A stretch of 34,690 bases of DNA from Bacillota bacterium. Lineage in GTDB: Bacteria > Chloroflexota > Dormibacteria > Dormibacterales > Dormibacteraceae. The translations under genes were made by a program, and so were the position numbers. Shown piece by piece: positions 8,123-15,608 of the stretch (within the stretch, counting starts at the first letter, position 1; the number at the start of each line of letters is the position of its first letter). The notes below the pieces were generated by a model that saw only the letters and a program-made list of their open reading frames with translations, did no database searches and was not told the origin of the DNA. The stretch spans positions 1-34,690 of the forward strand of contig JAJPKS010000302.1 of assembly GCA_021323605.1 (NCBI GenBank), read 5' to 3'.

Positions 8123-8707
8123 TCAGGAGGTCGAGATCGAGGGCGTGCCCGAGGCCGTCACCTGGAAGGTGTCCCACATGCCGGCGTCCTCGTGTCCCGG
8201 CACCAGACAGGCGATCCGGAAGGTCCCGGTCCGGTCAGGGGTGAAGGAGAAGGTCTGGGTGCCCCCCGGAGGGACCCCGCTGGTGGGGTTGGGCGAGGTG
8301 GCGCCGGGGAAGACCGGCGTGGTGGAGTTGGCTCCGGACACGATCGAGCAGGAGTGCGGGATCGAGCCCTGGTTGCGGCAGTTCACGGTCACCTTCCACC
8401 CCACCGGTACGCTGACGGTCATCTTGCCGTCGGTGTAGCCGTTGAAGTTGAACGTGTTGCCGGCGCCGCTCTTGCTGGCGATGAGGTCGATGGTGACCGA
8501 CCGGGCGGCCGCGTCCGTGGAGAGGTACTGGGACGTCCCGGAGGCGCCTGGGGAGGCGGCGGCGCTCGGCCGGGCGCCGGGCGCCGGCGTCGCCGTGTAG
8601 TAGCCGCCGGGGGTGCTGCTCGACGACCCGCCGCAGGCGGCGAGGCCGAGGGCGGCCGTCGCCAGGCCCGCGGTCAGGGCGATGCGACCACGTGAGAATG
8701 CCGACAC
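8123..8707 (-). CDS. sulfocyanin-like blue-copper lipoprotein
   Basis: About 194 residues. A signal peptide ends in LAACG (a lipobox), so the protein is anchored outside the membrane. A Ser/Pro/Ala linker (about residues 30-60) leads to a cupredoxin domain. Copper ligands are visible: His in SIPHSCSIV, then Cys, His and Met in RIACLVPGHEDAGMWDTFQV (C-x4-H-x4-M followed by W). This spacing is typical of sulfocyanin (SoxE) of archaeal terminal oxidase complexes and its bacterial relatives. The Rieske gene diverges immediately upstream. The ORF track starts at ATG 8716, inside an 18-bp palindrome. The in-frame GTG at 8707 is preferred because TACCAT lies 7 nt before it (leaderless); neither start has a Shine-Dalgarno. 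Confidence 0.82.
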   Translation of the reverse strand: MSAFSRGRIALTAGLATAALGLAACGGSSSSTPGGYYTATPAPGARPSAAASPGASGTSQYLSTDAAARSVTIDLIASKSGAGNTFNFNGYTDGKMTVSVPVGWKVTVNCRNQGSIPHSCSIVSGANSTTPVFPGATSPNPTSGVPPGGTQTFSFTPDRTGTFRIACLVPGHEDAGMWDTFQVTASGTPSISTS

Positions 8708-8724
8708 GCCTACCATGGTAGGCG
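8707..8724. promoter_or_regulatory. 18-bp perfect palindrome, symmetric divergent promoter or operator
   Basis: CGCCTACCATGGTAGGCG equals its own reverse complement. It places a TACCAT -10-like hexamer on both strands: 8711-8716 on plus, and 8720-8715 on minus. The divergent starts (GTG 8707 minus, ATG 8731 plus) lie 7 and 14 nt downstream of those hexamers. It may act as a symmetric bidirectional -10, as a dimeric repressor site, or both. Confidence 0.6.
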
Positions 8725-8730
8725 CGTGAC

Positions 8731-9288
8731 ATGAGTAGCACCCAGGACACGACCTCTCACGACCGTCCCACCGAGCGCCGCATGACCCGGCGCAACTTCA
8801 TCGTCTGGTACCTCGCCGGGCTGCTGACCGCGCTCGTGGTCGCGATCATCGCCCCCATCCTCGTCTACGTCTACCCGCCGCCCGGCCAGACCAAGCGGCA
8901 GGGGATCAAGGTCCAGCTGCCCACGCCGCTGGACCAGATCGAGCCGGGGACGGCGGTGGAGTTCCAGTCGCCGCCTCAGACCGGCTTCCTGATGGTGGAT
9001 GGCGGCGGCGACAACTACGCCGGGAAGATCGGGTTCAAGGGCTACGTGGTCAACGTGGGCAGCGAGCTGGTCGTGCTCAGCGCCACCTGCTCGCACCTCG
9101 GCTGCCAGATCAACCCGCCCTCGGGCTCGCAGAAGATCTTCCTCTGCCCCTGCCATGGCTCCGAGTTCGACCTGCACGGCAAGGTGACCCACGGCCCGGC
9201 CATCGCCCCCCTCTCCCACTATGCCTGGCACGCCAGCGGGCCGGGTGAGATCACGGTGCTGGGGGTGCCGCTGCCCGGCGTCGGGTAG
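8731..9288 (+). CDS. Rieske [2Fe-2S] protein (quinol oxidoreductase subunit type)
   Basis: 185 residues. The N-terminal MTRRNFIVWYLAG (second in-frame ATG, 8782) is a Tat-type signal and anchor, followed by one membrane helix (TALVVAIIAPILVYV). The C-terminal Rieske domain has both cluster loops: CSHLGCQI (CxHxxC) and CPCHGSEFD (CxxH). It resembles the Rieske subunits of cytochrome bc complexes and SoxF of sulfocyanin-linked oxidases, and should pass electrons from quinol to an outer carrier. No cytochrome b gene lies nearby. The divergent blue-copper protein is the likely electron acceptor; that is inference. No Shine-Dalgarno precedes ATG 8731. A start at 8782 would give a shorter, more typical Tat leader. 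Confidence 0.9.
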   Translation: MSSTQDTTSHDRPTERRMTRRNFIVWYLAGLLTALVVAIIAPILVYVYPPPGQTKRQGIKVQLPTPLDQIEPGTAVEFQSPPQTGFLMVDGGGDNYAGKIGFKGYVVNVGSELVVLSATCSHLGCQINPPSGSQKIFLCPCHGSEFDLHGKVTHGPAIAPLSHYAWHASGPGEITVLGVPLPGVG

Positions 9289-9294
9289 GGTGGC

Positions 9295-10413
9295 TCAGGA
9301 CCGCCGCATCTGGTCGACGTATGCGGCGGTGGCGCTCAAGTAGGCGTCCACCACCCCGGGGCGGGCCGCCTCGCCCATGGTGCCGACGCGAAAGATGCGG
9401 CCCGCCAGCTCGCCCAGGCCTCCGCCCAGGCGCAGCCGCCGCTCGCGCCGCAACCAGGCCAGGTAGTCGTCCACGTCCATGCCGGGCAGGGCCCAGACCG
9501 CGGTCGTGACCGGGGAGGCGTCGCCGTCGGCCACCACCAGCTCGAAGCCCAGCTCCCGGAGCCCGTCCCGGATGCGGGCGGTGGCGGCCGCCAGCCGGGC
9601 CTGGTGGGCCTCCAGCCCTCGCGCCACGATCGCCTCCAGGGCCACCGCCAGGGCGTCGATGGCCTGGGTGGGCATGGTGGTCGGGTGGGGATGCCAGGCG
9701 CCCCACTGGTCCGCGTACCGCCGCCAGGTGGCGAGGTTCAGGTACCATCCCGCGGCCTTGGGCCTTCCGTCCTCGATCACCTCCCGGGCGTGTGCCCCGA
9801 CCGCCACCGGGGCCAGGCCGACCGGCCCCCCGAGGCACTTGTTGCTCACGCCCACGCAGAGGTCGACGTCCCAGGCATCCATCTCCAGCGGGACGCCGCC
9901 CAGCGACGAGACGGCGTCCACGACCGTCAGCAAACCGTGCTCCCGGGCGAGCGGGCACAGGTCGGCGATGGGGTTCAGCAGCCCCAGGCTGGTCTCGTGG
10001 TGCACCACCGCCAGCGCCCGGGCGCGCGGATGCCGGCGGACGGCGTCCTCCACCGCCTCCGGCGACAGCGGACGGCGGTCACCGGCGGTCACCAGGTGGA
10101 CCCGCAGACCCAGGGCCCGGGCGATCGCCGCCAACCGCTCGCCGAAGAGACCGTTGACGCCCACCAGGACCTCGTCACCGGGCGCCAGGGCGCTGGCCAG
10201 GCAGGCCTCCAGCCCGGCCGTGCCCGGCCCGAAGAGGCAGAACACCTCGCCCCGGGTGCGGAAGATGGTCGCCAAGGTGGCGGTCAGGCGACGGTAGCGC
10301 TCGGTCCAGTCGCCCCCGTAGTGGGCCCTGGCCGGGCCGCCCATCTCCGTCCGCACCTCGGGGCTGAGCGACACCGGGCCGGGGATCAGCAGCAACTCCT
10401 CCGGCACCCGCAC
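9295..10413 (-). CDS. class V aminotransferase (alanine/serine/ureidoglycine-glyoxylate aminotransferase type)
   Basis: A PLP fold-type I enzyme of about 372 aa. Visible: LLLIPGPVSLSPEV (N-terminal GP block), FGPGTAGLEA (phosphate loop), VVHHETSLGLLNP (HxETSxG, substrate carboxylate side), VVDAVSSLGG (Asp that binds PLP N1), and GVSNKCLGGPVGLAPV with the PLP-binding lysine. The family includes alanine- and serine-glyoxylate aminotransferases and PucG, which converts ureidoglycine plus glyoxylate to oxalurate plus glycine. The nearby oxamate carbamoyltransferase genes make a PucG-like role attractive, but the sequence alone does not separate the activities. The ORF track starts at GTG 10419; the GTG at 10413 lies 7 nt after TACACT, consistent with leaderless initiation. 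The gene converges with the Rieske gene with 6 nt between stops. Confidence 0.85.
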   Translation of the reverse strand: MRVPEELLLIPGPVSLSPEVRTEMGGPARAHYGGDWTERYRRLTATLATIFRTRGEVFCLFGPGTAGLEACLASALAPGDEVLVGVNGLFGERLAAIARALGLRVHLVTAGDRRPLSPEAVEDAVRRHPRARALAVVHHETSLGLLNPIADLCPLAREHGLLTVVDAVSSLGGVPLEMDAWDVDLCVGVSNKCLGGPVGLAPVAVGAHAREVIEDGRPKAAGWYLNLATWRRYADQWGAWHPHPTTMPTQAIDALAVALEAIVARGLEAHQARLAAATARIRDGLRELGFELVVADGDASPVTTAVWALPGMDVDDYLAWLRRERRLRLGGGLGELAGRIFRVGTMGEAARPGVVDAYLSATAAYVDQMRRS

Positions 10414-10449
10414 CGCCACCAGTGTAGGGGTTGCGAAGGTGCGTAGCGC

Positions 10450-10990
10450 CCGCGACCGGCAAGACGACCGCCACCCGGGCGAGCGGTGGCCGCTGTTCGA
10501 GGAGCTCGGTTTCGACGGCGTCTGGTCTGTGCGGCCATCTCATCCAGCCCAGCCGGCCGGACGGTCCCTGCTTCGAGGGCCCGGACCTCCTGGCGGTGCT
10601 CGCCACTCGAACCCGTCGCATCCGGATCGGCGTCCTGGCCGGCTCCAACACCTTCCGCCACCCGGCCCTCCTGGCCCGAGGTGATCACCGATCACGTGTC
10701 CGGCGTCCGGCTGGAGCTGGGCCTGGGGCCGGTACCGGCGATAGGCGGTCCTGGGATGGACGCCCTGAGTCCTCGCCCACCCCTTCGGGTTGACGAAACG
10801 GCCGCGATCGTCCCTGACCAAGCAACGGTTCCCGACCCTCCCAGGACGATCCCTGGTCGTCGGTCGGCGCCTTGGTCCAGTTGATCGATCGCTGCCGCGA
10901 GGCGGGGATCACGGGGTTCATCCTCGACCATCCCCGGGACGACCAGCTCGACGTGCTGGAGCGGGTGGCGGCCGGGATCATACCCGGCTG
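10450..10990 (+). pseudogene. luciferase-like (F420-type) monooxygenase, multiply frameshifted
   Basis: No ORF spans this 800-nt stretch, but family fragments run in order through three frames: HPGERWPLFEELGFDGVWS (from about 10450), FEGPDLLAVLATRTRRIRIGVLAGSNTFRHPALLAR (about 10570-10678), VITDHVSGVRLELGLG (about 10681-10728), and DDPWSSVGALVQLIDRCREAGITGFILDHPRDDQLDVLERVAAGIIPG (about 10848-10990). These match the N-terminal barrel strands, the 'TxRIRLGxxVxxxxxRHPAxLAK' block, the 'D.xSGGRxELGLG' block and the C-terminal end of LLM-class flavin enzymes. About 100 residues between the third and fourth pieces are missing or unrecognisable. At least three frame changes make this a decayed gene unless the assembly is poor here. 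The ORF-track entries at 10431, 10439, 10486 and 10872 are its pieces. Confidence 0.8.
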
Positions 10991-11250
10991 CGGGCCGACC
11001 CTCGCCGTGTCCCGGAGCCGGGCCAGGCGGACCGGCCGGCACTATGCTAGGGCCCGGCGGCCCCTCGCCGGGGACGCATCGAAGGGGATCGGGTGAGCGG
11101 AGACCGCGATCGACGTCTCGCGACCGTGGCCGGCGCCGCCGGCGGGGCGGGGTCGGGTGAGATCACAGGTCGGGTGTCCGGCGCACGGCCCGACCCCGGG
11201 CATCGGGAGGAGGTTCGCCCGCCCGAACTCGAACAGGGAGGTGCAAGTCA

Positions 11251-11706
11251 GTGACCACCGTCAGCGGGATCGACGGCTTGAAGGCGCTCGTGGGCAGGGA
11301 GTGGGGGCCGGGGGAGTGGCTCGAGGTCACCCAGGAGCGGATCGACGCCTTCGCCGACGCCACCGACGACCACCAGTGGATCCACGTCGACGTCGAGCGG
11401 GCGAGGAGCGGGCCCTTCAAGACCACCATCGCCCACGGCTTTTTGACCCTCTCCCTGGTGCCCCGCCTGCGGCGGGGACTCGGGCCGCAGGTCGAGGGGG
11501 TGAGGATGGCGATCAACTACGGGCTGAACCGCGTCCGTTTTCCCTCCCCGGTTCCGGCCGGGTCCCGCGTCCGGGCCAGGGCGAAGAACCTCTCGGTCGA
11601 GGAGGTGCCCGGGGGGGCGCAGCTGGTGGACCAGATCACAGTCGAGGTGGAAGGGCAGGAGAAGCCGGCCTGCGTGGCCGAGCTGGTCACCCGCCTGTAC
11701 TTCTGA
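11251..11706 (+). CDS. MaoC-like (R)-specific enoyl-CoA hydratase
   Basis: 151 residues, a hot-dog fold. The family's catalytic region is clear: TQERIDAFADATDDHQWIHVDVERA, with the hydratase Asp/His pair in DDHQWIH (about residues 35-41), followed by GPFKTTIAHGFLTLSLVP. These enzymes hydrate trans-2-enoyl-CoA thioesters. The start is GTG at 11251 with GGGAGG about 9 nt upstream. It follows the decayed luciferase-like gene and precedes the convergent DUF1116 gene, so no metabolic partner is obvious nearby; an acyl-CoA ligase is 19 kb away. Substrate not assignable. Confidence 0.88.
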   Translation: MTTVSGIDGLKALVGREWGPGEWLEVTQERIDAFADATDDHQWIHVDVERARSGPFKTTIAHGFLTLSLVPRLRRGLGPQVEGVRMAINYGLNRVRFPSPVPAGSRVRARAKNLSVEEVPGGAQLVDQITVEVEGQEKPACVAELVTRLYF

Positions 11707-11806
11707 GGCAGGGGATCGGACCCCCGGCCGGGGAAGCCGACGGCGGCCGGTGCCGGCGAAGCGCCCCGCCCCGCCCCCATCACTCCCTCACCCGCCCGGT
11801 CCGGGC

Positions 11807-13264
11807 TCATGGGCCGGGGGGCCGGTCCCGTCCCTCGCCGGCCGCCAGCCGCCGGTCGAGCGCCAGCACGGCCTGGCGGAAGCAGTCCAGCGGCGCCCGG
11901 GCAACGCCGGCCCCGATCTGACCCTGGGGCTCGGCGGCGTGCAGGATGCCGGTGTCGATCATCGGGGCCACCTCCAACTCCACCACCCGGCGCGCGTCCA
12001 CGCCGACGGGCGAGCCCTGGAAGTCGAGGAAGGGCAGCTTGAAGCGGCCGCTGCGCGCGACGCAGATCGAGCCGAAGGTCGCGGTCGCCTCGAAGGCCCC
12101 GGCGATCCCGCCCAGGAAGCTGGCCACGGCCGGCGAGGCCGCGGCCGCCGCTCCGCCCAGCCCCACCAGCTCCAGCACCGCGCTGTCGCCGATGTCGGGA
12201 GCACCGTCCTCGGGGCCGTAGCCGGGCTGGTACAGGGCGTTGCCGACCGGAGGCGCCGGAGCCGTGAACCAGCCTTCGAACCCGCCCAGGCGGACGCCGA
12301 AGGTGGTGCCGTTGCGGGCCATGCCCACCACCACGCTCGACCCCTCGACCTGCGCCGCCCAGTCGACGGTGGCCTTGGCGGCGGCCATGGCCAGGTTGAG
12401 GAAGAACAGGTGGTTCCAGGAGAGGAAGCGGGCCAGCTCCGGCATCCCCGGGTGCCGGCCGGTGACCAGGTGGGGCAAGAGCGCACGCAGCAGCAGGTTG
12501 GTGGTCGCCTGGGAGCGGATGTGCACGTCGTCGCCCATCTGCAGCCCCTGGGCGACGAGGGCGAAGAGATCGATCGGTCCGGCGCTTCGGATCGCCTCGG
12601 CCAGCGCCGGCCCGGCCACCTCCCGCAGCCAGATCAGCCGGCGGATCGCCTCCGGCGAGTCGACGCCGAGCCAGGGCGCCTCGCCCGGCCCCTGGTTCAG
12701 GGGGGCGCAGCTGCGGTTGCCGCCGGGGCGGTTCTCGACCACGAAGACGGGGTCCAGCGGGCCGACCACGGTCGCCATCGGGACCACGGTGGCGTGGTGG
12801 TTGGCCGGCTCGAGGCGCACCGCTCCCCGCCCGATCAGGGCCTCGGCCTCCTCCGGCGAGCCGGCCCAGCCCTGGGCCACGGCCGCGGCCCGGGCCGAGC
12901 GCCGCAGCGGGGCACAGACGTCGGCCCAGGCCAGTGGCGGCCCGGGATGCAAGAGCACCCTGCCGTCGGCCTCGGGGACCGCCTCGGCCAGCCTGGAGAC
13001 GCCGACCAGTACGGGCACGCTCTCCTCGAGCCGCCGGACCACCTCGCGATTGGCCTGCTCCACCTGGGATCCCCAGCGACCGTGGAGCCGGGTGAGGGCG
13101 GCGACCAGGTCCGCCCGGCCTCCGGCCGGGATCCGCCAGTCGAGGTCGACGGCGGGGGCGCCCTGGGCCCGCACCGACTCCCCCAGCACCCCCAGGCCGA
13201 CGTTGACCACCCCCACCTCCGAGGGCAGCGCGACCGGCGTCGGCTTCCCTTCGCCCTGCGGCAT
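11807..13264 (-). CDS. allG: DUF1116 protein, oxamate carbamoyltransferase subunit AllG (YlbE)
   Basis: About 485 residues. Family blocks: VPVLVGVSRLAEAVPEADGRVLLHPGPPLAWADVCAPLRRSA (about 85-130), VVGPLDPVFVVENRPGGNRSCAPLNQG (about 165-195), FALVAQGLQMGDDVHIRSQATTNLLLRALLP (about 240-270) and WNHLFFLNLAMAAAKAT. This is the DUF1116/YlbE family. In E. coli the three proteins FdrA, YlbE and YlbF (renamed AllF, AllG, AllH) together form oxamate carbamoyltransferase, which phosphorolyses oxalurate to oxamate and carbamoyl phosphate. DUF2877 diverges from it here, and FdrA and carbamate kinase lie 4-8 kb away. The ATG at 13264 is preferred over the track's TTG at 13267; AGGTGA lies 9 nt upstream. 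Confidence 0.88.
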   Translation of the reverse strand: MPQGEGKPTPVALPSEVGVVNVGLGVLGESVRAQGAPAVDLDWRIPAGGRADLVAALTRLHGRWGSQVEQANREVVRRLEESVPVLVGVSRLAEAVPEADGRVLLHPGPPLAWADVCAPLRRSARAAAVAQGWAGSPEEAEALIGRGAVRLEPANHHATVVPMATVVGPLDPVFVVENRPGGNRSCAPLNQGPGEAPWLGVDSPEAIRRLIWLREVAGPALAEAIRSAGPIDLFALVAQGLQMGDDVHIRSQATTNLLLRALLPHLVTGRHPGMPELARFLSWNHLFFLNLAMAAAKATVDWAAQVEGSSVVVGMARNGTTFGVRLGGFEGWFTAPAPPVGNALYQPGYGPEDGAPDIGDSAVLELVGLGGAAAAASPAVASFLGGIAGAFEATATFGSICVARSGRFKLPFLDFQGSPVGVDARRVVELEVAPMIDTGILHAAEPQGQIGAGVARAPLDCFRQAVLALDRRLAAGEGRDRPPGP

Positions 13265-13375
13265 CAAGGCATCACCTCACCTGCTCACGGACGGGCTGCC
13301 GGCACCGCCCGAGCCCACTCGGCGGTTCGGCGCCGGCTGTTGCGGCGACCCCTGGGATCGCCGAGGATGAAAACA

Positions 13376-13408
13376 CTATAATGCAAGAAATTTTGCCTAT
13401 GGTGAAAC
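13376..13408. promoter_or_regulatory. paired CTAT boxes overlapping a divergent -10 (allG/allH promoter)
   Basis: CTATAATGCAAG (13376-13387) and CTATGGTGAAAC (13397-13408) are similar direct repeats 21 bp apart. The first holds a perfect TATAAT (13377-13382) for the allH direction and, on the other strand, TATAGT for allG. Between them GCAAgaaattTTGC forms an imperfect palindrome. A similar pair with the same spacing lies at 20328-20360. Confidence 0.5.
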
Positions 13409-14109
13409 AAACCCCGACGCTGCGCCCCCGCCCGGCCGGGACCACGACCCCGGCGGCGCTCCGGGCACGCTCCCTGAGCGCCGCCGTCCTCCCCCTCCTC
13501 GCCGGTCCGCCCCGGGAGGGCGTCGGGCTGGGGCTCGGCTACGTCGACTTCGGCGGGTACGTCCTCGCCCTGACCCGGCCGGGCCGGCCACGGATGCCGA
13601 ACGGGGTGGAATGCGAGCTGGAGGTCCGGACCGGCGAACGCTGCCGCATCGGCCACGGCCGACTGGCCACCGACGGCGTCGAGGTGCTCCCCGGGCCGGT
13701 CTGGGATCCGGTGCCGGGGGTCGTCTTCCGGCCCCGGCTCGAGATCGAGGAACGGTTTCAGCCCGACGTGGAGCGCCTGGCCGGTCGCGGGGAGGGCCTG
13801 ACCCCCTCCGGGGACGACCTCCTGTGCGGTTACGTCGCCGGGCTCACGCTCTTCCACGGCCGCGCCGAGGAGGCCACGGCCCTGGCCGAGGCCGCCGCCG
13901 CGCGCACCACCCACCTGTCGGCGACGCTGCTCCGGCACGCCGCCCGCGGCGAGCTGCCCGAACCCGCCCACGCTCTGCTCGAGCGCGGCGACCCCGGCCC
14001 GCTCCGCCGCTTCGGGCACTCCTCCGGGCGCTGCCTGTTGATCGGCCTCGCCGCGGCGGCGGCCGGGCCGGCGGCCACCGTCACGGCCGGGGGCGAGGCC
14101 GCGAGATGA
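13399..14109 (+). CDS. allH: DUF2877 protein, oxamate carbamoyltransferase subunit AllH (YlbF)
   Basis: About 236 residues. The DUF2877 hallmark GRGEGLTPSGDDLLCGYVAGL (about residues 133-153) is clear, preceded by a beta-rich N-terminal half and followed by a helical end with SSGRCLLIGL. DUF2877 (YlbF/AllH) is the third subunit of oxamate carbamoyltransferase with DUF1116 and FdrA. The ORF track starts at ATG 13381, but that ATG overlaps the TATAAT -10 box (13377-13382), so a transcript would begin after it. The next in-frame ATG, 13399, sits about 10 nt into the predicted transcript with no Shine-Dalgarno. The TGA overlaps the ATG of the lyase gene (ATGA), so the two are translationally coupled. 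Confidence 0.82.
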   Translation: MVKQTPTLRPRPAGTTTPAALRARSLSAAVLPLLAGPPREGVGLGLGYVDFGGYVLALTRPGRPRMPNGVECELEVRTGERCRIGHGRLATDGVEVLPGPVWDPVPGVVFRPRLEIEERFQPDVERLAGRGEGLTPSGDDLLCGYVAGLTLFHGRAEEATALAEAAAARTTHLSATLLRHAARGELPEPAHALLERGDPGPLRRFGHSSGRCLLIGLAAAAAGPAATVTAGGEAAR

Positions 14110-15608
14110 CGGAGCCGGAGGACGCCGGCGCCGTCGGCCCGCCCCGGGAACGGCCCGCCCCCGAGCTGGTGGAGGCTGGCTTCGCGCTCGAGATCGCGGA
14201 CGCCCCCCTTCTGCACGCCGGCCTGAACCTGGCCGACATGGCCCATGTCCTCGCCCTGCGCCGCCGGCAGGTGATCCCCGCCGAGCCGGCCCGACGTCTG
14301 CTGCGCCTGCTCCTGGAGGTCCACCGGCTTCCGGCCCACGACTTCCCCTACGACGCCACCCTCGGCGACGCCTACAACTCCCGCGAGCGCTACTTCATCG
14401 AGCGGCTGGGCACCGACGCCGGCTGGCTCCACGCCGGCCGGCCCCGGCGGGAGGCGGGCCGGGTGGCCCTGCGGCTCCATCTGCGCCGCCTGATCGTCGG
14501 CCTGACGGCCGACCTGGCCGGCTTCGTGGAGGCGCTCTCGGACTTGGCCGCCGCCCACGCCGAGACGGTCATGCCCGACCAGACCTACCTGCAGCAGGCC
14601 CAGCCCTCGACCTTCGGCCACTACGCCCTGACCTTCGCCTACCCGGCGCTTCGGGACTGCGAGCGGCTGCTCCGTGACCTGGACTGGGTGAACCGCAGCC
14701 CGGGCGGGGCCGGTTGCGTGAACGGAAGCCGGCTGCCCCTGGACCGAGAGCTGGTGGCCGATGCGCTCGGCTTCGACGGGGTCATCGAGCACACCCGCGA
14801 CGCCATGTGGCAGACGGACGGCCTGATCGACCTCCTGGCCACCGCCACCAGCGTGGCCAGCAACCTGAGCAAGCTGGCGGAGGATCTGGAGATCTGGGAC
14901 AGCCAGGAGTTCGATTTCGTCGAGCTGGCGGGGCCCTACACCCGGGCCAGCGTGCTCATGCCCCAGAAGCGCAACCCCTACGCGCTCGCCATCGTCCGGG
15001 GCGCCACCGGCGTCCTGATCGGCCGACTCTCCGGCTTCCTGGCCGTGGTCAAGACGCCCTCGGCTCGCTCCGACAACCTGATCTTCGCCTACGGCGAGGT
15101 ACCGCGGTCGCTGGAGATGGCGGGCAAGGTGACCCGGCTGATGCAGGGCGTGGTGGCCACGCTCAAGGTCAACCGGGAGCGGATGTGGGAGGCCCTGCTG
15201 CAGGGGTTCTCCCAGGCCACCGACCTGGCCGAGTACGTCATGCAGGCCTGCGACGTGGACTACCGGAGCGCCTACCTGCTGGTCGGGGCGGCGATCCGCG
15301 AGGCCAGCCGCCGGGGGCTGCGCGGGGTCGACGTGACCGGCGAGATGCTGGATGGGGCGGCCCGCGAACAGCTCGGAAGGACGCTCGGGCTGGCCGGACG
15401 CGACCTCTCCCAGGTGCTCGATCCGCGGGCCATCGTGCTCACCCGGCGGCTCCCGGGCGGAGCCGCGCCCGAGGTCGTGCGGGAGATGGCGGGCCGCTGC
15501 CGTGCCGACGCCCGGGCCGTGCGGGAGCGGGCGGCGAGTCAGGCCAGCCGCTTCGACCGCGCCGAGCGGGAGCTGATCGAGACGGTCGAGGCGCAGGTCA
15601 CGGATTGA
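14106..15608 (+). CDS. argininosuccinate-lyase-like enzyme (aspartase/fumarase superfamily)
   Basis: 500 residues. ASL-family blocks: DAYNSRERYFIE near residue 95, MPDQTYLQQAQPSTFGHYALTFAYPALRD (the TxxQxAQP block, about 158-186), GCVNGSRLPLDRE, EFDFVELAGPYTRASVLMPQKRNPYAL (signature loop with catalytic Ser and MPQKRNP, about 278-304), and KTPSARSDNLIFAYGEVP. The usual ASL form of the signature is GSSxMPQKKNPD; here it reads ASVLMPQKRNPYA, and the canonical GAGALAG-type substrate loop is GGAGCVNG. Translational coupling to allH suggests a lyase acting on a ureido or carbamoyl-derived nitrogen compound rather than housekeeping arginine synthesis (no argG nearby). It converges with OsmC, overlapping by 11 nt. 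Confidence 0.82.
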   Translation: MTEPEDAGAVGPPRERPAPELVEAGFALEIADAPLLHAGLNLADMAHVLALRRRQVIPAEPARRLLRLLLEVHRLPAHDFPYDATLGDAYNSRERYFIERLGTDAGWLHAGRPRREAGRVALRLHLRRLIVGLTADLAGFVEALSDLAAAHAETVMPDQTYLQQAQPSTFGHYALTFAYPALRDCERLLRDLDWVNRSPGGAGCVNGSRLPLDRELVADALGFDGVIEHTRDAMWQTDGLIDLLATATSVASNLSKLAEDLEIWDSQEFDFVELAGPYTRASVLMPQKRNPYALAIVRGATGVLIGRLSGFLAVVKTPSARSDNLIFAYGEVPRSLEMAGKVTRLMQGVVATLKVNRERMWEALLQGFSQATDLAEYVMQACDVDYRSAYLLVGAAIREASRRGLRGVDVTGEMLDGAAREQLGRTLGLAGRDLSQVLDPRAIVLTRRLPGGAAPEVVREMAGRCRADARAVRERAASQASRFDRAERELIETVEAQVTD

